64,000 nucleotides of DNA from Porphyromonas pasteri (GTDB taxonomy: Bacteria > Bacteroidota > Bacteroidia > Bacteroidales > Porphyromonadaceae): the NCBI RefSeq assembly GCF_014647755.1, contig NZ_BMPU01000003.1, forward strand, positions 216,644-280,643, read 5' to 3'. Positions 26,924-33,316 of the stretch are shown here, in pieces (the stretch's first letter is position 1; each line of letters opens with the position of its first letter). The position numbers and the translations under genes are program-made. The notes under the pieces are model-generated. The model was not told the DNA's origin, did no database searches, and saw only the letters and a list, made by a program, of their open reading frames with translations.

Positions 26924-27655
26924 ATGATACAAGTCAAGTCGCTCGCCAAGCGCTTCGAGGACAAGGAGGTCATCAAGGGTATCGACGCCACCTTCGAGAC
27001 GGGGAAGACGAACCTCGTCATCGGCCGAAGCGGTGCTGGTAAGTCCGTCTTCGTGAAGTGTATGATCGGCCTCATCCGTCCCGACCAGGGCGAAGTCCTC
27101 TATGACGGCCGTGACCTCATCAAGATGACCAAGCCCGAGCTGCTGCGTCTGCGTCGTGAGATGGGGATGCTCTTCCAGGGCTCAGCCCTCTTCGACAGCA
27201 TGACGGTCGTGGAGAATGTCCTCTTCCCTATGGAGATGTTCTCCTCCGACAGCTACGACAAGTCCTACCGCCGTGCGATGGAGCTACTGGAGCGTGTCGG
27301 CCTGGCCGAAGCCGCAAAGAAGTATCCCGCCGAGATCAGCGGTGGGATGATGAAGCGTACCGCCATCGCCCGCGCTCTGGCACTCAATCCGAAATACCTC
27401 TTCTGCGACGAGCCGAACTCCGGTCTTGACCCCAAGACCTCTACGGTCATCGACCAGCTCATCTACGAGCTCACGAAAGAGTACAATATCACGACCATCG
27501 TCAATACGCACGATATGAACTCCGTGCGTGCTATCGGCGATAAGATCATATACATCCACAACGGACTCAAGGAATGGGAGGGAAGTAGTGCCCTACTCTC
27601 CTCGCCAGATATGCCCGAGGGCGTCCTTCAGTTCATCAACGCAGGCCGCGTATAG
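26924..27655 (+). CDS. mlaF: MlaF-type ABC transporter ATPase
   Basis: 243 residues. It has Walker A GRSGAGKSV, the Q-loop region GMLFQGSALFDSMTVVENV, the signature ISGGMMKRTAIARAL (a variant ABC signature usual for MlaF), Walker B YLFCDEPNSGLDP, and the H-loop VNTHDMNS. It powers the MlaE permease from the cytosolic side and is cotranscribed with it. Confidence 0.95.
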   Translation: MIQVKSLAKRFEDKEVIKGIDATFETGKTNLVIGRSGAGKSVFVKCMIGLIRPDQGEVLYDGRDLIKMTKPELLRLRREMGMLFQGSALFDSMTVVENVLFPMEMFSSDSYDKSYRRAMELLERVGLAEAAKKYPAEISGGMMKRTAIARALALNPKYLFCDEPNSGLDPKTSTVIDQLIYELTKEYNITTIVNTHDMNSVRAIGDKIIYIHNGLKEWEGSSALLSSPDMPEGVLQFINAGRV

Positions 27656-27682
27656 CCTGCCCACTCCCCTTCTGACCAGCAT

Positions 27683-28348
27683 ATGTCTCTCCTCAAGAAA
27701 GATTCGCTCCTGACGCACGTCCTACTCGCTGTAGGCGCCTCCGTCCTACTCGTCGTCCTGCTCATCTACGGCCTCGACATCTACACCCGCCACGGGGACA
27801 CGGTCAAGGTACCCGACCTGCGTGGTAAGACGCTCGCCGAGATGCAGCGCATCCTCGATGATGCAGGGCTGAAGTACGAGATCAACGACTCGACGTTCTC
27901 CCGCACCGCTATCCCTGGTACCGTCCGCGAGGTCATCCCCGCACCGGGTAGCGAGGTCAAGCTCGGCCGCATCCTCTTCATCGCCATCAATGGCTTCCAC
28001 CAGCGCCGCCAGACGATCCCTAACTACAAGGATCAGTCGGCCCGCCAGATCCTTGCCCTGCTGAAAGGGCTGGGCTTTGAGTCCGTCGACCAGCGCGTCG
28101 TACCTGGCGGCTACGTCGGCTCTGTCGTGGGCCTGCAGACAGCTGATGGCAAGGTCGTAGAGGCTGGTACGCAGCTACCTATCGATACGAAGCTCGTCCT
28201 CTTGGTCGCAGGTCAGGTCATCGATACGCTGGGTCTCGACCGCTATATCGAGGGATACAGCAGCCAAGGCGATAGCACCGTCGTGCGCACGACACCAGCC
28301 ACACCCGAGAAGAAGGATGACGGAGGCATCAGCAATGACTGGTGGTAA
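27683..28348 (+). CDS. Single-span PASTA-domain protein
   Basis: 221 residues. A membrane helix at about 12-33 precedes two to three PASTA repeats (VKVPDLRGKTLAEMQRILDDAGLKYE, then TIPNYKDQSARQILALLKGLGFESV, then a shorter third) and a hydrophilic tail. PASTA modules bind muropeptides or stalled peptidoglycan. Here they are not fused to a kinase or a PBP, so the protein is probably a periplasmic cell-wall sensor or scaffold. The last codons overlap the start of the rluD-like gene, implying translational coupling. Confidence 0.9.
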   Translation: MSLLKKDSLLTHVLLAVGASVLLVVLLIYGLDIYTRHGDTVKVPDLRGKTLAEMQRILDDAGLKYEINDSTFSRTAIPGTVREVIPAPGSEVKLGRILFIAINGFHQRRQTIPNYKDQSARQILALLKGLGFESVDQRVVPGGYVGSVVGLQTADGKVVEAGTQLPIDTKLVLLVAGQVIDTLGLDRYIEGYSSQGDSTVVRTTPATPEKKDDGGISNDWW

Positions 28349-29492
28349 TCCTCTGACCGACGAGGAGCTGCTCCTCGATAGCGAAGCCTGGGAAGGCGAC
28401 GAAGATCTCTTCCTCCCTGATGGCACCGCCGAGGTCGAGCGCCTCGATGCCGATACTGTCTCCTATCTCCAGCATGCTGATAGCTCGCCGCTCTATGAGC
28501 ACTTCCGTGTCGTAGCTGACAAGGGGCAGGCTCCTATGCGTATCGACAAGTATCTGGCTACACGCATGACGGGTAGCAGTCGTAGTCGCATCCAGCAGGC
28601 GCTCGATGGGGGCTATGTCTTCGTCGGCGACAAGCCCGTCAAGAGCAACTACCGCATCAAGCCCCTTGACGTCGTCACGCTCCAGCTACGCCGTCCCAAG
28701 CATGAGCTCGAGATCATCCCCGAGCCCATACCGCTGGATGTCGTCTACGAAGACGAGGTGCTGATGGTCGTCAACAAGCCTGCAGGGCTCGTCGTCCACC
28801 CAGGGCACGGCAACTATACCGGCACGCTGGTCAATGCACTGGCCTACTACCTGCAGGATGACCCCCTCTATGATCCCGCCGACCCCAACGTCGGTCTCGT
28901 CCATCGTATCGACAAGGACACGAGTGGCCTGCTCGTCATCGCCAAGCGTCCCGAAGCGAAGGCGCATCTGGCACGTCAGTTCTTCAACAAGACGACCCGC
29001 CGCACCTACCGCGCCCTCGTCTGGGGAAGACTGAAGGAAGCCGAAGGCACGATCATCGGCAACATCGGCCGTGATGAGCGTGACCGCCTGCAGATGGCTG
29101 TCTACCCCGAGGGCTCTCCTAAGGGTAAGCACGCCGTCACGCACTACACCCTCCTCGAAGAGCTGGCCTACGTCAGCTGGGTCGAATGCCGTCTCGAGAC
29201 GGGGCGCACACACCAGATCCGCGCCCACATGCGCCACATCGGTCACCCACTCTTCGCTGATGCACGCTATGGTGGCGACAAGATCCTTTGGGGTAACCAG
29301 TTCTCCCGCTACAAGCAGTTCGTCCAAAACTGCCTCACGCTCTGTCCCCGTCAGGCACTCCACGCTAAGACGCTGGGCTTCGTTCACCCCGTGACGGGCG
29401 AAGAGATGCTCTTCGACAGCGAGCTTCCCAGCGACCTTGAGCAACTCTTAGAGCGCTGGCGCACCTACGCAGCGCAGGTCGACAACGAATAA
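28335..29492 (+). CDS. rluD: RluD-type 23S rRNA pseudouridine synthase
   Basis: 385 residues from the ATG at 28335; an in-frame ATG at 28317 is the alternative. An acidic N-terminal extension of about 55 residues precedes an S4 RNA-binding domain (RIDKYLATRMTGSSRSRIQQALDGGYVFVGDKPVK). The catalytic domain has GLVHRIDKDTSGLLVIAK with the catalytic aspartate, and GRTHQIRAHM. The long acidic N-terminus is unusual compared with E. coli RluD. The start overlaps the PASTA gene stop by 14 nt. A terminator follows. Confidence 0.93.
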   Translation: MTGGNPLTDEELLLDSEAWEGDEDLFLPDGTAEVERLDADTVSYLQHADSSPLYEHFRVVADKGQAPMRIDKYLATRMTGSSRSRIQQALDGGYVFVGDKPVKSNYRIKPLDVVTLQLRRPKHELEIIPEPIPLDVVYEDEVLMVVNKPAGLVVHPGHGNYTGTLVNALAYYLQDDPLYDPADPNVGLVHRIDKDTSGLLVIAKRPEAKAHLARQFFNKTTRRTYRALVWGRLKEAEGTIIGNIGRDERDRLQMAVYPEGSPKGKHAVTHYTLLEELAYVSWVECRLETGRTHQIRAHMRHIGHPLFADARYGGDKILWGNQFSRYKQFVQNCLTLCPRQALHAKTLGFVHPVTGEEMLFDSELPSDLEQLLERWRTYAAQVDNE

Positions 29493-29529
29493 GCATAGGG
29501 GAAGGCCTCCCCGACATAAGTCCCATACC

Positions 29530-29576
29530 AATAGGGCGGCACGCATATATGATGCGTGCCGCCCTATTCTATTTTA
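29530..29576 (+). terminator. Terminator after the rluD-like gene
   Basis: The 17-bp perfect stem AATAGGGCGGCACGCAT with a 5-nt loop is followed by CTATTTTA. Confidence 0.9.
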
Positions 29577-29617
29577 GGAGGAGTGAAGAAGCGATCTCGT
29601 GAGCGGGGTGATACCGA

Positions 29618-29872
29618 CCTATATTGAGAGTGCTAAGGCATCACACGCCCAGCTCCCCGATATGCCTCTCCGCAGCGATACGCAAGCCCTTCGCCTTATC
29701 GCGAGTATTCCTCTTACCCAGCGGAGGGGAAAGCATCATTTTCGTGAAGAAAAAAGCGCCATCCCGTAGTGGTTTTTCCGCATCTATGCACGTAGTCTTA
29801 AAGACCAGGCACGTAAATCCAAATATCCACGTACGTAGATATTAGAGCCACGTACGTAGCTCAAAGTGGACG
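29618..29872 (-). repeat. Dispersed composite element, copy 3 (array A missing)
   Basis: Inverse orientation. From left to right: CTAAGGCATCACACGCCC, the unique segment (GCATCATTTTCGTGAAG), GTCTTAAAGAC, then array B (CCACGTACGTAGATATTAG, CCACGTACGTAGC). Array A is absent, and the 22-bp series ends where the AT-rich segment begins. The frame over it translates like the frame over copy 4, but only because the DNA repeats. The gap 29493-30012 otherwise holds two terminators. Confidence 0.88.
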
Positions 29873-29896
29873 TAGGCGCGTCAACTATAAAATCAT

Positions 29897-29937
29897 AATA
29901 CCTCCAAAGAGTATTTAATTCTTTGGAGGTATTTTCT
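29897..29937. terminator. Terminator-like hairpin at the edge of the AT-rich segment
   Basis: AATACCTCCAAAG/CTTTGGAGGTATT with an 11-nt loop and T-rich flanks; it can end the minus-strand hdeD-like transcript. Confidence 0.75.
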
Positions 29938-30012
29938 GCAAAAAAGCACTATAGCTCTGTAATCATAGGTATAACCATAGACTTGTGCCTGTGGTATTTT
30001 ACTAATTTGCTA

Positions 30013-30645
30013 TTATTTCGTAGCTTCTTTCACTTCTTTTTCGAGGTCTTCTATGCGGTTCTTTAAATCATCTGATAACTTTTGAGCAGAACCTTTTAAC
30101 TTTTTCAGATTGAACGAAAGTATTACAGATGAAATACCTGTGGAGATAAATGCTAAACCTGTGAATACTACTAATGAGATACCTGTAAAGATAGGATTAG
30201 CAATCAAAATGAACGAGAGGATAATACTCAATACGCTCACTATGGCTAAGTTCCCCCAATTCAGTACGCCTGCTTCTTTTTCTTCGAAGGCAAAACCAAG
30301 TAGCTCAAACGAACGGAATAGCAACGTAAAACCTACTACCAATGGTAATATAAACATTGATAGGGCAGGATACATAAGTAAAAAGATACCCATTATCAAT
30401 GAAATAAGTCCGCTTACCAAATACCAGCCCCAACCATTAAGATTTTTAGTATTCTGTAGGGCAAAGAAGGTTTCAATTATCCCCGATACTAAGAACGAAA
30501 GACTAAAGAGTATTGAAAGGGTAAGATAAGAATCTTGTGGTGATATAATTACCCCTATACCACAAAGAATGAACAAAATCCCTAATATAAGGGGAATGTA
30601 CCAGTGTTTTACTGATCTTCTGATGGATTTGAAAAAATGCAACAT
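30013..30645 (-). CDS. HdeD/DUF308-family multi-span membrane protein, AT-rich and probably acquired
   Basis: 210 residues with six predicted membrane helices in pairs (IPLILGILFILCGIGVII, LSILFSLSFLVSGIIETFFAL, and so on) and a C-terminal coiled coil (SDDLKNRIEDLEKEVKEATK). The arrangement fits the HdeD/DUF308 family, known for acid resistance in E. coli; here the function is only inferred from family. Base composition and codon choice (ATA, TTA, AAT) are far more AT-rich than every neighbour, and it lies between a dispersed repeat and an IS element. Lateral transfer, perhaps from a low-GC Bacteroidetes, is the best reading. Confidence 0.85.
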   Translation of the reverse strand: MLHFFKSIRRSVKHWYIPLILGILFILCGIGVIISPQDSYLTLSILFSLSFLVSGIIETFFALQNTKNLNGWGWYLVSGLISLIMGIFLLMYPALSMFILPLVVGFTLLFRSFELLGFAFEEKEAGVLNWGNLAIVSVLSIILSFILIANPIFTGISLVVFTGLAFISTGISSVILSFNLKKLKGSAQKLSDDLKNRIEDLEKEVKEATK

Positions 30646-30679
30646 AACTTTATCATTTAAAAGATAACGACTAACGACG

Positions 30680-30710
30680 CAAAGATAAGGATATTTTATT
30701 GATTAGCAAA
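30680..30710 (-). promoter_or_regulatory. Promoter of the hdeD-like gene overlapping the IS end
   Basis: On the minus strand TTTG, 19 nt, then TATCTTTG, an excellent Bacteroidetes promoter. The TTTG (30707-30710) overlaps the first two bases of the IS5-family terminal inverted repeat. Confidence 0.8.
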
Positions 30711-30811
30711 ATGAGACCATTGCGCAAGCCCATCTCCTTACAGCTTCCACCTTCTTGCCTCGAGAATTGGGATCTTTAGGCTGAGAAGAGGGATCCCTAT
30801 ATCTCCCCCTT

Positions 30812-30852
30812 GCCCCCTCTCGGGAGGATCATCCTCCCGAGAGGGGGCTTTT
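30812..30852 (+). terminator. Long perfect hairpin inside the IS, left of the transposase
   Basis: An 18-bp stem (GCCCCCTCTCGGGAGGAT) with a one-base centre is followed by TTTT on the plus strand. It lies just past the transposase stop and could block outside transcripts entering the element. Confidence 0.8.
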
Positions 30853-30857
30853 CTGGG

Positions 30858-31940
30858 CTATTGGGTGCTCTGGAGCACAAGAAGCCTAGGCATACGCTTC
30901 AGATTGTATGCCATAGCCTCCAAGATATTCTGTGTATGCGTTCGCTCAAGCCCTCGGTAGCGACATCGCCCTCCTGAAAACCACCTTCGAATACTCCCGA
31001 AGGTGCGCTCTATCAAACAGTGTATTTTGCTGATGCCGTTATTCAGTTCACGTTGTCGCTCTGTAAGCTTCATCCCCTTCTGCGCTTTGAGCATAATCCC
31101 ATCAATCAAGCCGCGCTCAAGGAGACAAGCCGAGTTCTTCTTACTACAATAACCTTTATCGGCAAGGACACTAACGCCCTGCGTAAGCTCAGCCTTCTCT
31201 ATCAGCTCGGGCAATACCACCGTATCGGCACAATTGGCTGGCGTGGTAATTATGCTCTCCACCAACCCTTGCCCATCGGTCAGCACGTGCTTTTTGTACC
31301 CGTAGCGATAGTGTCTGCCTTTGCGCACCCAACGAGCTTCCGTATCCACCCCTGGTTTGCGACTTTTTAGCTCATACTGATAAGCCTGCTCTTGGGCTTG
31401 CTCTTCTTCGGTGCGCAAGTCCTCTCGGTCGTCGGCCACTTTGATGAGGATACTCCCATCGGGAGCGTGCGGGCTATCCACAATGCTCGCATCCACAATA
31501 GCCCCTTGGTCAATACGGCTAATCCCGTGCTTCTTGAACTGCTTATTCAGCTCGCGAAGGAGCTTGTCCATAATCCCCAAGCGGGTCAGTTCAGCGCGAA
31601 AGCGACAGATGGTGCTGTGGTCTGGAGCTGGAAGGCCCATATCCAAGAGGGGGAATTCGCTGAAGAGGAGGGAGTCGTTGATCCGTTCTTCGACTTCGTA
31701 ATCACTCAGGCCGTACCAGGTCTGAAGTAGTAGGATCTTGAACATCATCAAGGCATCATAGGCTGGATTTCCTGTGGCATTCTGGGTCTTTGTATACTTC
31801 TTGTTGAGTAGTGTGCGAATACCTCGCCAGTCAACGCAAGCGCTGATCTGTCGGAGGAACGAGTGCTTCATACGGTCGCGGCGCACCTGCGTATAAACTT
31901 GCAGGAAGCTCGGAGCGGATTCGGTTTGTTTGGTAGGCAT
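30858..31940 (-). CDS. IS5-family transposase
   Basis: 360 residues, full length. An N-terminal DNA-binding part (IRTLLNKKYTKTQNATGNPAYDALMMFKILLLQ) precedes the DDE catalytic core: Asp150 (VDASIVDSPH), Asp261 (LADKGY) and Glu311 (IERTFGSIRRWF). The closing segment GRCRYRGLERTHTQNILEAMAYNL is typical of the IS1126/IS5 group. No frameshift is seen, so the element may be active. The start MPTKQTESAP lies about 100 nt inside the right inverted repeat. Confidence 0.95.
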   Translation of the reverse strand: MPTKQTESAPSFLQVYTQVRRDRMKHSFLRQISACVDWRGIRTLLNKKYTKTQNATGNPAYDALMMFKILLLQTWYGLSDYEVEERINDSLLFSEFPLLDMGLPAPDHSTICRFRAELTRLGIMDKLLRELNKQFKKHGISRIDQGAIVDASIVDSPHAPDGSILIKVADDREDLRTEEEQAQEQAYQYELKSRKPGVDTEARWVRKGRHYRYGYKKHVLTDGQGLVESIITTPANCADTVVLPELIEKAELTQGVSVLADKGYCSKKNSACLLERGLIDGIMLKAQKGMKLTERQRELNNGISKIHCLIERTFGSIRRWFSGGRCRYRGLERTHTQNILEAMAYNLKRMPRLLVLQSTQ

Positions 31941-32041
31941 AGCTATACGATTGTTTTGGTTATGAAGATACTAAATGTCAACGGCATACGAAATGGTTAA
32001 AATCCTGTACACCTTTGAAATGCCGTGCAATGGTCTCATTT

Positions 32042-32400
32042 ATTCAGCTAAGGCATCGCACGCCAAGCTTCCCGATATACCTCTCCGAAGCGATACACAA
32101 GCCCTTCGCCTTATCGCGAGTATTCATCTTATCCAGCGGAGGAAAAAGCATCGTTCTCGTGAAGAAAAAAGCACCTTCACGTAGTGGGTTTCATTTATCT
32201 ATGTACGTAGTCTTAAAGACCAGGCACGTAAATCCAAATATCCACGTACGTAGATTTTAAGACCACGTACGTAGCCCCAACTTATCTACCACTCGTCTGC
32301 AACTTTTATCCCTACGCAGAGCAACAACTCTTAGAGGTCACTTCACAAAGCTATATAGCTTTCTTCGCCATCCTATATAGCTCTACCATGCACCCATATA
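32042..32400 (-). repeat. Dispersed composite element, copy 4
   Basis: Inverse orientation: CTAAGGCATCGCACGCC, unique segment, GTCTTAAAGAC, array B (CCACGTACGTAG units), GATAAG-side linker, then three recognisable array A units (AGCTATATAGC, CTATATAGC, GCTATATATGG) running directly into the MITE at 32411. The gap 31941-32854 consists of the IS end, this copy, the MITE, a hairpin and the promoter of the thioesterase gene. Confidence 0.88.
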
Positions 32401-32410
32401 GCTATATATG

Positions 32411-32540
32411 GAATCATTGCGCAAGACCACTTCTTCATTACTCGTACCTTCTTCCTTCGCAAATCGGAGGCTTTAGGCTGAGAAGTTCGAAGGAGGAAAG
32501 TGCAAGCTGTGAAGAGATGGCCTTGCGCAATGGTCTCTTC
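32411..32540. mobile_element. IS5-derived MITE, copy A
   Basis: About 130 bp with inverted ends: ATTGCGCAAGACCACTTCTT on the left and AGAGATGGCCTTGCGCAAT on the right. The ends and the internal CTTTAGGCTGAGAAG match the left end of the IS at 30709. The interior forms a hairpin (CCTTCTTCCTTCG against CGAAGGAGGAAAG). No coding capacity. Confidence 0.85.
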
Positions 32541-32589
32541 TATATGCCGATCTAACGCGCTCCCAATTCGCTCTGGCGAAGTCCAGCTA

Positions 32590-32639
32590 AGCGAAGCGAG
32601 CACTGTGCGGTCTATTGCCTGCACAGTGCTCGCTTCGCT
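32590..32639. terminator. 19-bp perfect hairpin, terminator-like
   Basis: AGCGAAGCGAGCACTGTGC pairs perfectly across a 12-nt loop. There is no T-tract on either side and no gene ends here, so it could instead be a remnant or a protein or RNA structure site. Confidence 0.5.
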
Positions 32640-32723
32640 ATTGGCGATCAGAGGGGACGCGTAGCTTCCTGCTAAAGAGCTCTACGCTTGTGGCTCGATA
32701 GGCAGGCACTCACACTTTTGCCG

Positions 32724-32731
32724 TACCTTTG
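32724..32731 (+). promoter_or_regulatory. -7 element upstream of the thioesterase gene
   Basis: TACCTTTG lies about 125 nt upstream of the start; no TTG at the right distance is clear. Confidence 0.5.
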
Positions 32732-32854
32732 CACCCGTGTGGCACCGCATTCATTCGTACAATATTATAGGGTAAGGAAGGGCCCCGCCACAGACCTTCG
32801 GCACCCCATACCGCCCCAGCCTACGGGGAAGACAAACTAATCAAGACTACTCCA

Positions 32855-33265
32855 TTGGAATATCTATTCACCCTCGAGATGAAGGTGCGCGACTACGAGT
32901 GCGACCTACAGGGCGTCGTCAACAACGCCAACTACCAGCACTATATGGAGCATACGCGACATGAGTTCCTCGAGAGCCTGGGCGTGAACTTCGGCAAGAT
33001 GCACGAAGATGGCCTGGATGCCTTCGTCACCAAAGTATCTATCTCCTATAAGAAGAGCCTGCGCAGTGGCGACCACTACCGCTCGGCACTCCGCTGTGCT
33101 ATGCGTGCGCCCAAGCTCGTCTTCTATCAGGATATCCTGCACCTCGACGGGAGCCTCGCTGCACGCGGTGAGGTCGAGTGCGTCATCGTCGACAATGGGC
33201 GCCTGACCCGTGGGGAGTTCTTCGCTGACCTCCTCCGTGACGTCCTGCCCCAAGACGCCCAGTAA
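32855..33265 (+). CDS. YbgC/FadM-type hot-dog acyl-CoA thioesterase
   Basis: 136 residues. The hot-dog family motif VRDYECDLQGVVNNANYQHYMEHTRHEFL carries the catalytic Asp and the NNAxYxxYxExAR-like helix. Such enzymes hydrolyse acyl-CoA or acyl-ACP thioesters. The start is taken at TTG 32855; no ATG lies upstream in frame, and the ATG at 32879 would remove the first beta strand (LFTLEM). It is followed after 51 nt by mutS and probably shares its transcript. Confidence 0.9.
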   Translation: MEYLFTLEMKVRDYECDLQGVVNNANYQHYMEHTRHEFLESLGVNFGKMHEDGLDAFVTKVSISYKKSLRSGDHYRSALRCAMRAPKLVFYQDILHLDGSLAARGEVECVIVDNGRLTRGEFFADLLRDVLPQDAQ

Positions 33266-33316
33266 TCCCCCCTCCTCTCCCCTATCCCCCTCAGAGTAAA
33301 GCCCCACAAGCGCACT

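Larger units (their letters stand above)
30709..32041 (-). mobile_element. Complete IS5-family insertion sequence (IS1126-like)
   Basis: About 1333 bp, bounded by the inverted repeat AAATGAGACCATTGC (30709-30723 and 32027-32041), with one transposase gene. The size and transposase resemble IS1126 of P. gingivalis from memory of the family. No clear target duplication is visible. The right end abuts dispersed-repeat copy 4. Confidence 0.88.

Noticed and set aside
29624..29845. 73-codon frame with close matches at 32015-32260 and 57973-58260
   Set aside because: The similarity (VLKTRHVNPNIHVRRY-type ends) follows directly from the DNA repeat, frames differ between copies, and there is no start signal in common. 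Treated as repeat, not protein.
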